Assembly: GCA_023398375.1 (NCBI GenBank)
Contig: JAEWSH010000037.1
Span: forward strand, 326,556 to 390,555
Direction: 5' to 3'
DNA from: Bacillota bacterium
Lineage (GTDB): Bacteria > Bacillota > Clostridia > Lachnospirales > Lachnospiraceae
Length of the DNA stretch: 64,000 nucleotides
Notes under the pieces: model-generated
What the model was told of the DNA's origin: nothing
The model's input: only the letters and a program-made list of their open reading frames with translations
The model's database searches: none
Position numbers and translations under genes: made by a program
In this document: positions 17,036 through 25,173 of the stretch, one piece after another
Layout of the letters: every line of letters begins with the position of its first letter
Numbering within the stretch: position 1 is the stretch's first letter

Positions 17036-17803
17036 TCACCTAAATTCTGACATGTATTTTTGAAAGTGCAATGGAAGCATCTGCCTTTGTAACGCTAAAT
17101 TTTTACGCTCTTTAATTGCGATCTTATTACAAAAAAAAGTAAATAATTCTTGATATACTGTTTCCATATCAGAAAATTTTTTTAGTGCTTCTTCCTGTAA
17201 ATATTCCCCGCCCATTAAAAACCATTTTTTACCAGACGGATGAACGACGCATAATTCTCTTGTATCATCGTAGATAATAAAATTCTCATTCGGAAGACGA
17301 TCAGCAAAATGAGGTGCGAGGAATGCCAAAATATTATTACTTGGACCGATTCTTGCAAATAAAACTTTTTTCTCCAATTCCTGAAATCTTAAAAATCCTT
17401 CCAAATGCAATATTTCGTTATTGGTATAACGGCTCAGTTCAAATACCTTATTTACATAGGCATCTGCAAAATTCTCCATCGCCCTTCTTCTATTGTTCAT
17501 TTTCAATCCATGCGCAAGTACATGATAAACTGCGTCCCCTTTTTCTTTATCTTTTGAAGCTAGCGCCCTGCAAAAGAATAAAAAAGTCTCCTCTCCAAAC
17601 TCCCTATTAATTGTATCGGATACTTTTCTTGTTCTCTCTGCATTTGCGTCTGTTTCAATATAGGTCGCAAATAATTCGTAATTATCTGTTTCCCCTACTT
17701 GAATATACGTGGTTTCAGGTTTACATTTTCTTGCATAGGCCTCATATATTGCTGAAAATACTCCCTCCATAGAGTCTTCACAAATTAGAATGATCTTATC
17801 CAT
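17036..17803 (-). CDS. TIGR03915-type putative DNA repair protein
   Basis: Soluble protein of 255 residues beginning MDKIILICEDSMEGVFSAIY. It shows the family pattern I know as TIGR03915 (probable DNA metabolism protein): an N-terminal alpha/beta part, MNNRRRAMENFADAYVNKVFEL in the middle, and a C-terminal FYDDTRELCVVHP-like segment (here IIYDDTRELCVVHPSGKKW). The family is found next to the radical-SAM protein of TIGR03916, as here with an 18-base gap, and in many genomes fused to or near a uracil-DNA-glycosylase-like domain. No uracil-DNA-glycosylase domain is visible in this copy. Its activity is not known. Confidence 0.82.
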   Translation of the reverse strand: MDKIILICEDSMEGVFSAIYEAYARKCKPETTYIQVGETDNYELFATYIETDANAERTRKVSDTINREFGEETFLFFCRALASKDKEKGDAVYHVLAHGLKMNNRRRAMENFADAYVNKVFELSRYTNNEILHLEGFLRFQELEKKVLFARIGPSNNILAFLAPHFADRLPNENFIIYDDTRELCVVHPSGKKWFLMGGEYLQEEALKKFSDMETVYQELFTFFCNKIAIKERKNLALQRQMLPLHFQKYMSEFR

Positions 17804-17821
17804 ACTAATTCCTTTCTTCTC

Positions 17822-19171
17822 CTATATCTGTCCCCAAAGAGCCTGCTTCCCATCTACCACAGTAGGTTCACTGTCAAAATTCTTATCATCAAACAGAGAC
17901 ACCTGCCTGTAGGTAATCCCACTTGTATCAAATGGAAGTTTTTCCTTAACTGTCAGTAGATTCCTGGTAATATAATCTTCCTCTATCTTTGTCGGATACA
18001 TCATTCGTCCACTACATGTAATAAAATAAAGTGCCCGTTTTAAAACCACACCTATCCGTTTCAAATCTGCAAAATCTAATTTTGCCATCCTACGTGCCTG
18101 CACGATACGCTGTGCGCTTTTTACCCCTATGCCCGGTATCCTTAACATCATTCTGTAATCAATCCGATTGATTTCCATTGGAAAGTACTCCAAATGGCGT
18201 AACGCCCAGTCGCATTTTGGATCTAATAGTATATTAAAATTCGGCCGTTCCTCATTTAGTAATTCACCTGCTCTAAATCCGTAAAAGCGCAATAACCAAT
18301 CCGCCTGATATAGTCTATGCTCCCTGAGCAAAGGTGGTCCTCCCGGAAGCGCCGGTAAGGCTTTATCATCATTTACGTGTACGAAAGCCGAGTAAAATAC
18401 TCTTTTCAAATCAAACTTTTGATACAGATTTTCAGCTACAGCCATAATCTGATAGTCACTTTCCGGAGTTGCACCTATAATCATCTGTGTAGATTGCCCT
18501 GCTGGTACGAACTTTGGCGCATGTTTATATATTGTAAGTTCATTCTTATTTGCAGTAATTCCTGTCTGTATCAGCCGCATAGGTGACAGTATATTCTTCC
18601 TATGCTTATTCGGCGCAAGTGTTTTTAATCCATCCGCAGTAGGCAATTCAAGATTTACACTCATTCTATCCGCAACCAATCCTGTTTTCTGTATCAACAC
18701 TGGATCAGCGCCTGGAATAGCCTTCACATGAATATATCCTTGAAAATTATGCACTGTGCGAAGTTTATAGATTGTTTGATACATTAATTCCATCGTATAG
18801 TTTGGAGAATATAATATTCCTGAGCTAAGAAAAAGTCCCTCAATATAATTTCTTCTATAAAATTCCATCGTCAATTCGCAAACCTCATCCGGTGTAAAAG
18901 AAGCTCTCTTCACATCATTCGAGTTGCGATTCAGGCAATATTTACAATCATAAATGCATTCATTGGTAAAAAGAATCTTTAAAAGTGAGATACATCTGCC
19001 ATCTGCTGCAAAACTATGGCAGATTCCACCCGCAGTCGTATTTCCAATCCCTTTCCCGTCACCATTTCTGGCAACGCCACTGCTGGTACAGGCTACATCA
19101 TATTTGGCAGCATCACTTAATATTCCCAATTTTTCTTTGACAGACATTTCCTGCGTAATCTTGATATCCAT
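17822..19171 (-). CDS. Putative DNA modification/repair radical SAM protein (TIGR03916 type)
   Basis: Protein of 449 residues. I use the ATG at 19171 because GGAG lies 7 bases before it; the longer frame to 19285 would run over the promoter. Near residues 75-85 the radical-SAM cluster motif C-x3-C-x2-C reads CIYDCKYC, which holds a 4Fe-4S cluster. A helix-hairpin-helix DNA-binding segment follows near 335-375 (RIPGIGVKSAQRIVQARR). This pairing defines the TIGR03916 family, predicted to act on damaged DNA. The TIGR03915 partner follows at once. The promoter carries two LexA-type boxes, so DNA-damage induction is likely. Confidence 0.88.
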   Translation of the reverse strand: MDIKITQEMSVKEKLGILSDAAKYDVACTSSGVARNGDGKGIGNTTAGGICHSFAADGRCISLLKILFTNECIYDCKYCLNRNSNDVKRASFTPDEVCELTMEFYRRNYIEGLFLSSGILYSPNYTMELMYQTIYKLRTVHNFQGYIHVKAIPGADPVLIQKTGLVADRMSVNLELPTADGLKTLAPNKHRKNILSPMRLIQTGITANKNELTIYKHAPKFVPAGQSTQMIIGATPESDYQIMAVAENLYQKFDLKRVFYSAFVHVNDDKALPALPGGPPLLREHRLYQADWLLRFYGFRAGELLNEERPNFNILLDPKCDWALRHLEYFPMEINRIDYRMMLRIPGIGVKSAQRIVQARRMAKLDFADLKRIGVVLKRALYFITCSGRMMYPTKIEEDYITRNLLTVKEKLPFDTSGITYRQVSLFDDKNFDSEPTVVDGKQALWGQI

Positions 19172-19239
19172 ACTAATTCTCCAGTATTCCCTACACTTAT
19201 CATTTACTTTTTTTAAATAACTATTCCTATAGCCGAAAA

Positions 19240-19285
19240 GAACATCTGTTCTCTTTATTGTAAAAGCAAACAGATGTTCTGTCAA
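19240..19285 (-). promoter_or_regulatory. SOS-type promoter with two LexA boxes
   Basis: On the minus strand TTGACA (19285-19280) and TACAAT (19262-19257) are 17 bases apart. One GAAC-N4-GTTY box fills most of the spacer (19279-19268, GAACATCTGTTT). A second, perfect one lies just past the -10 (19251-19240, GAACAGATGTTC). The second fits the Bacillus-type LexA/DinR consensus GAACRNRYGTTY exactly. Both placements would block RNA polymerase. The promoter drives the radical-SAM/TIGR03915 repair pair. Confidence 0.85.
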
Positions 19286-19395
19286 GTGTTAAGTTTTGTA
19301 TATTTAGTTCTCATTTTAGGAAATCATTCCTGGCTTTTGCCTTATTATATCTGAAACCAGAATTTAATATTTCATGAAAAAGAATAAGCCTATTC

Positions 19396-21117
19396 CTATA
19401 GTTTAAATTTACCAATGATATCTGCCAACGTCTCCGATAATTTATCAACTGTAGCACCAACCTCACTAAGTGTCATCATGGTTGCCAGAACTTGCTGCGT
19501 CGTTGCTGACGTTTCTTCTGTACCTGCTGCATTTTCCTCTGCTATTGCAGCAAGCGAACTCACCAGATCCACAACATGAAGTCTGCTTTTCTCCATATTT
19601 TTACTTATGGAATTTAATATCGTTATTTCTTTATTTATATTTTGAACCGATTCCACAATAGTCATGTACTTGTCTTGTGTAGCTGTTACATTCTCTACCT
19701 GAGTTGTTACAGCATTCCTGACCATATTGCTTCTATCATTTGCATGTTCAATATTGTTCTTTAATTCCCCGAGCATTTTATCAATCACACTTGTAGATTC
19801 TGTTGATTGTTCTGCAAGCCTTCTTATCTCATCTGCTACAACAGCGAATCCTTTCCCTGCCTCACCTGCACGGGCAGCTTCAATAGCGGCATTTAGTGCC
19901 AACAGATTTGTTTGTTCGGCAATTCCGGCAATGATTTGACTTGCCTCTCCAATTTTTCCTGCACTTTCATTTGTCTCATTAATCAATGTAAAGATTTCAT
20001 TTAAATCTGTCTGATTTTTGTTTGTTATCTCAGACAGGCTCTTTATGACTTCGATTCCCTCTTCCGTTGCCAGATTAATATGTCTGCTTTCTGCTGACAG
20101 TCTCTCTGCGCTTTCCGTATTTTTATGAACTACTTCTCCAAGCTGTTCAACTTCTTTTGATACCTGTTCCGTATCGTTTGCCTGTCTTCCCGAACTTTCC
20201 GCGATCTCTCCGATTGCGTTTGCAATCTCGTTCATAGATGTAGTAGTTTCTTCTGTACTTACCTTCATCATACTGGAAGAAGAATATAATTCTTTTGATG
20301 TATTCTTCATGACCGTTACCATGTCAGATAAAGAGCCGACCAGTTTCTTAACGGCACCGGATAAGATTCCCAGTTCATCCTTTTGTACTAACTTAAATGG
20401 TTCGAAGCTCAAATCATTTTCAGCCAATCGTTCCATATCTTTTGTAATATTCATAATGCTCTTAGACAAGTAACGTATGATCATAAAAGAAAGCAGAAAA
20501 ACAACGATAACGATAAATGAAATGACACCCGTAGCAGCAAGAACACTAATTTTAACTTCTCCTTGTATTTCTGTCATTCTCTTATCTGCATATGTTTCAA
20601 ATATCTGTGTCATCAGATCAATCTGTGCTCTGGTCTCTTCAAATATTTCATTTTTTGCACTCAGATCAACACTTTCATTACCTGCATTATGAGTTTCCTC
20701 CCATGCCGACATATTCTTTTCAAATTCCTGATACAGTTCTTTCAGATTTTTTCCTGTGGTACTGTCCCTGCATTCCAGATAAAGCTCTTCATTTCCCTGT
20801 ATATTTTCAATTGATGCCTTTACGCGCTCTTTAGTCTGCGTAACATTTTCCTCATATTCTTTTAACAGATTCTCTTTCTGTCCATCCATTATGTCATCAT
20901 TATCAGAAAGAATTTCTGCAACTGAAGCTTGATATAAATCACGGTCAGCTTCAAGCAAAGTCGTACTGCTTATATAGATCTCATCATAAAGTGCCTTCTG
21001 CAGTTTATCTTTAATGGAATCTGCCATATAAACAAAAAAAACCTGAAACAAAATCAACAATAGTAACATCGGTAAAATAATAATCCACAATTTTTTTGAT
21101 ACTTTTAAATTAGTCAT
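19396..21117 (-). CDS. Methyl-accepting chemotaxis protein, four-helix-bundle sensor
   Basis: Chemoreceptor of 573 residues. Membrane helix 1 is at about 10-32. An all-helical outside region of about 155 residues rich in D, E, K and Q (DSIKDKLQKALYDEIYISST) follows, as in four-helix-bundle sensors of the Tar type. Membrane helix 2 is at about 190-212, then HAMP and the signalling helices with tip EQTNLLALNAAIEAARAGE near 410 and a GTEETSATTQQV methylation-like segment. GGAGGAAAAAG precedes the ATG. The ligand is unknown. In the 327 bases between this gene and hemerythrin I see only the terminator at 21401 and no clear promoter. Confidence 0.95.
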   Translation of the reverse strand: MTNLKVSKKLWIIILPMLLLLILFQVFFVYMADSIKDKLQKALYDEIYISSTTLLEADRDLYQASVAEILSDNDDIMDGQKENLLKEYEENVTQTKERVKASIENIQGNEELYLECRDSTTGKNLKELYQEFEKNMSAWEETHNAGNESVDLSAKNEIFEETRAQIDLMTQIFETYADKRMTEIQGEVKISVLAATGVISFIVIVVFLLSFMIIRYLSKSIMNITKDMERLAENDLSFEPFKLVQKDELGILSGAVKKLVGSLSDMVTVMKNTSKELYSSSSMMKVSTEETTTSMNEIANAIGEIAESSGRQANDTEQVSKEVEQLGEVVHKNTESAERLSAESRHINLATEEGIEVIKSLSEITNKNQTDLNEIFTLINETNESAGKIGEASQIIAGIAEQTNLLALNAAIEAARAGEAGKGFAVVADEIRRLAEQSTESTSVIDKMLGELKNNIEHANDRSNMVRNAVTTQVENVTATQDKYMTIVESVQNINKEITILNSISKNMEKSRLHVVDLVSSLAAIAEENAAGTEETSATTQQVLATMMTLSEVGATVDKLSETLADIIGKFKL

Positions 21118-21400
21118 GCTCTTTTTCCTCCTTCGTTTTTATCCCCTTATTCTGGTATTACAGGTAAAAAACAACCCTGCCTATTGTAACTATTATTTCC
21201 CCTAAACACCACTTGCCTTGCGATTCTCTTTCAAATTGCACAATTCCTTCTTTACACTTCTATTGTTTCTACTCACCCCTTCTCCCTTTGCAAACAGTTT
21301 TATTTACTTAATTATACACTACTTTTATAATTTGAGGAATCTACTACTTGAGAAATATGAAGAACCATTTTACCGATTTCCTGGTCAAGAACTACGAGAA

Positions 21401-21436
21401 AACCGGAGTATGTGTTTTTACATACTCCGGTTCTTT
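21401..21436. terminator. Bidirectional terminator after hemerythrin
   Basis: AACCGGAGTATGT (21401-21413) pairs perfectly with ACATACTCCGGTT (21420-21432). A T run follows on the plus strand and TT-rich DNA on the minus strand. It lies 12 bases past the hemerythrin stop codon. Confidence 0.88.
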
Positions 21437-21444
21437 TATATTTA

Positions 21445-21834
21445 TTACTGTGTATATTGTTTATCCGTATAAAGAATATGATTCACGAGCCAGTCATTCA
21501 GGAAATTCAGAATTTCAAGGAGTGCCTTATCCTGATTCTCCTCAATTTCTTTCAAGTCAATCTGATTCAATTTCTCTATAAATTCCTGATGCTCAATTTT
21601 ATGGGAAAATACTTTTTTGTACTGTATATTTTCCATATATTTTTCCTCATCTTCAAAATGGAATATGGTATAGTTCTTTAATTCCTCCAGAATTTTAGCA
21701 ATATAATCAAATTTATCCGGTACAAATTCATCGTTCAACAGTTTGTATGCTTCCTCTGCAATCTCAAAGAGTTTTTTGTGCTCCTGATCAATTACATCCA
21801 CACCTAGATAATATTCTTTTTTCATCTCAAACAT
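21445..21834 (-). CDS. Bacteriohemerythrin
   Basis: Cytoplasmic oxygen-binding protein of 129 residues with a non-haem di-iron site in a four-helix bundle. All ligand motifs are present: DQEHKKLFE (His19 and Glu region), IFHFEDEEKYM, HKIEHQEFI, and WLVNHILYTDKQY at the end. Length is normal for stand-alone bacteriohemerythrins, which may buffer or deliver oxygen in motile or anaerobic bacteria. It stands near several chemoreceptors but is its own transcript. GGAG lies 8 bases before the start. The roughly 225-base leader contains a segment resembling the candidate RNA at 13.2 kb. Confidence 0.95.
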   Translation of the reverse strand: MFEMKKEYYLGVDVIDQEHKKLFEIAEEAYKLLNDEFVPDKFDYIAKILEELKNYTIFHFEDEEKYMENIQYKKVFSHKIEHQEFIEKLNQIDLKEIEENQDKALLEILNFLNDWLVNHILYTDKQYTQ

Positions 21835-21870
21835 TGTCGTTTCTCCTGTATTTTATTTGCGCGCAAAGGG

Positions 21871-21925
21871 TGCTTCTCTTAGTTCGTAACGAGTGATGCA
21901 GGTTGCCGCTTCATCTTGTTTAAGC
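21871..21925 (-). repeat. Hemerythrin leader segment shared with the 13.2 kb RNA
   Basis: Read on the minus strand this segment begins GC-TTAAACAAGATGAAG and continues CGGCAACCTGC and TCACTCG. It matches 13257-13312 (TAAACAAGATGAAC, CGGCAAGCCG, TTCACTTG, and later GAAxTAAxxGAAGxAC) in the same order. Both copies allow a small stem around CAA. It ends 37 bases before the hemerythrin ATG, so it would be in the 5' leader if the promoter is upstream. Confidence 0.45.
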
Positions 21926-22060
21926 ACATTTTCTTATATAATCCATAGAAAATCAATCATTTTTTTAGTTCCTACTATTTTTCTATGAATTGAACATTTT
22001 TTCGTTTATTCCATATGACTTTTTAGGCAATACACCCATTAGCCTGTTTGTACTAATTAC

Positions 22061-23338
22061 TTAACAGTTCGTCATAATTCGGATGATTTCTTTATCGGTC
22101 TCTTTCATACCTATCTTACCAAGTCTGCAGATATTCTGAATTGTATTCTCAACTCCCTTGGAAACCAATCCATCACCGCCTTTGAATTCTTGTCCTTCTT
22201 TATACATATAGTACCCAAGAATTCCTGCATCAACGGCGGCTTCTATCTTTCCTGCACAGGATGGCTTTGCCCCATCACATACAATTCCAGATACAATTGC
22301 CAGCGCATTAACAAGGGTATGTATCATTGTCTGATAATCACCGCTGAGCAGATATGCAATTCCTGTACCGGCACCGCAGCCTGCGCTGATCGCCCCACAA
22401 TATGCCGACATGCGTCCGATTCCGGTCTTCAGATGAATCGTGACAAGATTGGATAACACCAATGCACGGTATAACTGTTCTCTACTCGATTTTAATTCTT
22501 CTGCATAGACAATAACTGGAATGGAAGCTGTCATCCCCTGATTACCACTTCCCGAATTAATAATAACAGGCAATTCACAGCCACTCATTCTGGCATCCGA
22601 TCCTGCCGCTGCCATTGCTTTTGCACGAATTTTCACATCATCACCGTAAGCAGCAAGTAAAACGCTTCCTACATTGGCACCATAGTTATTTTTTAGTCCT
22701 TCTTCCGCGATTGCCATATTACAATCAATCTGTCTGTCTAAAATAACAGCTACATCTTCAATTTCTACTTCCTGCGCAAATTCATAGATGTGTTCCATAT
22801 CAAGAAGACTGCGGTCTGTTAATGATATATGCGTTGCTGCTATTTCTCCAGATTGAAACAATATCTCTCCATCTTTTTCAATTAGGACGATATTTGTATG
22901 AAATCCTGCAATACGCACTTTTACATAATGCTCTCCAGCATATTCTGTAATTATAATATCCAATTGTTCTTTCGTATCTAAAGGTATTATATCAATTTTG
23001 GTACTCTCCAAAAATAGTACCATTGTTATCTTGGATACTTCATCTACATTGGCGATAACTTCCAGTGCCTTTGTGGCATCTCCACCCGTAATCCCAATGG
23101 CTATAGATGTTTCAATGCCTTTTCTTCCATCCGTGTTCGGTACTACTACACTCTTAACATTTTTTACGATGTTACCACTCACTTCAACTTGTACGCGATC
23201 AGGCATCTGTCCCAATACATCTCTTGCTTTTGCAGCACAATATGCGATTGCGATGGGCTCTGTACACCCCATTGCCGGCACTAATTCTTCTTTCAATATC
23301 TGCAGATAATTTTGATACAATTCTTCTTCCCGCTTCAT
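22061..23338 (-). CDS. L-cysteine desulfidase / serine dehydratase-alpha family protein (CyuA/YhaM, UPF0597)
   Basis: Enzyme of 425 residues, near the family length. I take the ATG at 23338; the longer frame to 23377 would start with TTG and lacks a good ribosome site. Family marks are MGCTEPIAIAYCAAKAR near the N-terminus, GSGNQGMTASIPVIVYAEE, GAISAGCGAGTGIAYLL, and IVCDGAKPSCAGKIEAA. The conserved cysteines in these motifs are expected to hold a 4Fe-4S cluster. Relatives break L-cysteine down to pyruvate, ammonia and sulfide, or deaminate L-serine; I cannot choose between these by eye. It is a single gene. Confidence 0.88.
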   Translation of the reverse strand: MKREEELYQNYLQILKEELVPAMGCTEPIAIAYCAAKARDVLGQMPDRVQVEVSGNIVKNVKSVVVPNTDGRKGIETSIAIGITGGDATKALEVIANVDEVSKITMVLFLESTKIDIIPLDTKEQLDIIITEYAGEHYVKVRIAGFHTNIVLIEKDGEILFQSGEIAATHISLTDRSLLDMEHIYEFAQEVEIEDVAVILDRQIDCNMAIAEEGLKNNYGANVGSVLLAAYGDDVKIRAKAMAAAGSDARMSGCELPVIINSGSGNQGMTASIPVIVYAEELKSSREQLYRALVLSNLVTIHLKTGIGRMSAYCGAISAGCGAGTGIAYLLSGDYQTMIHTLVNALAIVSGIVCDGAKPSCAGKIEAAVDAGILGYYMYKEGQEFKGGDGLVSKGVENTIQNICRLGKIGMKETDKEIIRIMTNC

Positions 23339-23408
23339 CTTTTTTGTTCCATCCTTATCGAAATTCTTTGACCACAAATGCCTTATAGACTTATGGGGAA
23401 GTTCTAGA

Positions 23409-23509
23409 AGCGTGTTGCGAATGAACTATGTTTTGTATCAATTTTGTAGTAACGTAAATTTTGCAAATTGAAGAATTCACATACATAAACAAGCTTTTGA
23501 CACTTGAAT
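23409..23509 (+). repeat. Dispersed 100-base intergenic repeat, copy 1
   Basis: This stretch matches 51660-51758 (inverted) over its whole length. The first 24 bases, from AGCGTGTTGCGAATGAAC on, are identical. Later blocks such as ATCAATTT, TAACxTAAATT, AAATTGA, TAAACxAGCTTTTG and CACTTxAAT recur in the same order with small changes. It lies upstream of the desulfidase gene, oriented away from it, and ends just before a terminator hairpin. I see no open reading frame in it. The TTGAxACTTGAAT end is also recognisable near 13192. Confidence 0.8.
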
Positions 23510-23522
23510 CCCATAAGTCCAT

Positions 23523-23561
23523 AAAAAGCTCAAGACCTCGCTTAGGTGTCTTGAGCTTTTT
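23523..23561. terminator. Bidirectional terminator between gltD and the desulfidase gene
   Basis: AAAAAGCTCAAGAC (from 23523) pairs with GTCTTGAGCTTTTT (to 23561) around a short loop, with A and T runs on either side. It would end gltBD transcripts on the minus strand, and any plus-strand transcript of the adjacent repeat. Confidence 0.9.
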
Positions 23562-23651
23562 AAGTTATTCTAACTGTAACACTTTCTCATATGAATTTCA
23601 ACTAAAGATTATATACCCTTCTCACAGCAGCATGTCAGAAGCGATAATCTT

Positions 23652-25145
23652 TTATTGAACTGTAAGGTTCGTATAACCCATCAGGCTCTCATCCACAATT
23701 TTTGCTGCTTCAATACCTTCACGAATTGCCCATACGACTAAAGATTGTCCTCTGCGCATATCTCCAACCGCAAACACATTTTCTACAGATGTTTTATACT
23801 CTCCCTCTGCAGTCTTTACATTAGTACGTTGATTTACATCAACATTGAATGCATCTGTTACATATTTCTGTGAACCCAGGAAACCAGCAGCTATCAGCAC
23901 GATATCTGCATCCAGCACTTTCTCGCTTCCGGCAAGTTCTTTCATATTCATACGCCCTGTTTCCGGATCCTTTTCCCACTCTAGCTGTACGATCTTTACT
24001 GCTTTTAAATTTCCATTTTTATCTTTGATGAACTCTTTTACCGTTGATTCATAGATACGAGGATCATGTCCGAATACTGCTATCGCTTCTTCCTGACCAT
24101 AATCTGTCTTGCAGATTTTTGGCCATTCCGGCCACGGATTATTCTCTGCACGGTTCTCAGGTGCCTTTGGCATCATTTCTATCTGTGTTACACTTTTCGC
24201 TCCAAGACGTATAGACGTTCCGACACAATCGTTACCTGTATCACCCCCTCCAATAATAATCACATTTTTATTTTTGGCAGATACATATTTTCCATCATCA
24301 AATTTAGTATCCAGTAAGCTTTTCGTTACTTGCTTCAGAAAGTCTACTGCGAAATAGATTCCTTTGGCATCTCTTCCCTGTGCGTTGATATCCCGCGGAT
24401 TCGAAGAACCACAAGCCAGAACAATTTTATCATAGTGCTGCAGCAGGTCCTTTGCCTTTAAATCTTTTCCGACATCAGTATTCGTTATGAAGGAAATACC
24501 TTCCTCTTTCATAATATCTATTTTTCTGTCAATAATATGCTTTTCCAATTTCATATTCGGTATGCCATACATGAGCAGACCTCCGATACGGTCACTGCGC
24601 TCATACACTGTAACCGAATGACCTCTCTTATTCAACTGGTCTGCTGCTGCAAGTCCGGAAGGACCACTTCCCACAACAGCGACTTTCTTACCTGTACGTA
24701 CCTTCGGTGGATTGGCTGCCGCATAACCCTTTTCATAAGCATTTTCAATAATGGCATATTCATTTTCCTTTGTGGATACCGGGTCTCCCTCCATACCACA
24801 AGTACAAGCTTCTTCGCATAATGCTGGACAGACTCTGGCGGTAAATTCCGGGAAGCTGTTCGTTTTCTTCAAGCGGTTATAAGCTTGTTGCAGATTTCCT
24901 GTGTATACAAGATCATTCCATTCCGGAATCAGATTATGAAGCGGGCAACCGGAAGTCATACCACCGATTATCATTCCTGACTGACAAAAAGGTACGCCGC
25001 ACTCCATACAACGTGCTCCCTGTAACCTTTGCTCTTCCATTGGAAGATGCATGTGAAATTCGTTGAAATGTTTGATTCTTTTCTTTGGCTCTTCTGCTAT
25101 TGATACTTTTCTATCATATTCCATAAAACCCGTTGGTTTTCCCAT
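23652..25145 (-). CDS. gltD: Glutamate synthase small subunit
   Basis: Beta subunit of glutamate synthase, 497 residues. The ATG at 25145 is chosen because GGAAGGGAG lies 9 bases upstream. The N-terminal part holds the two Fe-S clusters (CMECGVPFC, CPLHNLIPEW, CPALCEEACTCG). It is followed by an FAD site (VVGSGPSGLAAADQL) and an NAD(P)H site (VIIIGGGDTGNDC), and ends with FAVGDMRRGQSLVVWAI. It passes electrons from NAD(P)H to the large subunit, which makes two glutamates from glutamine and 2-oxoglutarate. It starts 28 bases after gltB, in one operon closed by the terminator at 23523. Confidence 0.97.
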   Translation of the reverse strand: MGKPTGFMEYDRKVSIAEEPKKRIKHFNEFHMHLPMEEQRLQGARCMECGVPFCQSGMIIGGMTSGCPLHNLIPEWNDLVYTGNLQQAYNRLKKTNSFPEFTARVCPALCEEACTCGMEGDPVSTKENEYAIIENAYEKGYAAANPPKVRTGKKVAVVGSGPSGLAAADQLNKRGHSVTVYERSDRIGGLLMYGIPNMKLEKHIIDRKIDIMKEEGISFITNTDVGKDLKAKDLLQHYDKIVLACGSSNPRDINAQGRDAKGIYFAVDFLKQVTKSLLDTKFDDGKYVSAKNKNVIIIGGGDTGNDCVGTSIRLGAKSVTQIEMMPKAPENRAENNPWPEWPKICKTDYGQEEAIAVFGHDPRIYESTVKEFIKDKNGNLKAVKIVQLEWEKDPETGRMNMKELAGSEKVLDADIVLIAAGFLGSQKYVTDAFNVDVNQRTNVKTAEGEYKTSVENVFAVGDMRRGQSLVVWAIREGIEAAKIVDESLMGYTNLTVQ

Positions 25146-25173
25146 TTTCTTTTTCTCCCTTCCTTCTATCCGC

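Noticed and set aside
19172..19285. Longer N-terminus for the radical-SAM protein (start at 19285)
   Set aside because: It would begin in the -35 box of the SOS promoter, and the added 38 residues look random; the ATG at 19171 has a proper ribosome site.
21835..22060. c-di-GMP riboswitch before hemerythrin
   Set aside because: Neither class I nor class II consensus blocks could be found; only the unassigned shared motif.
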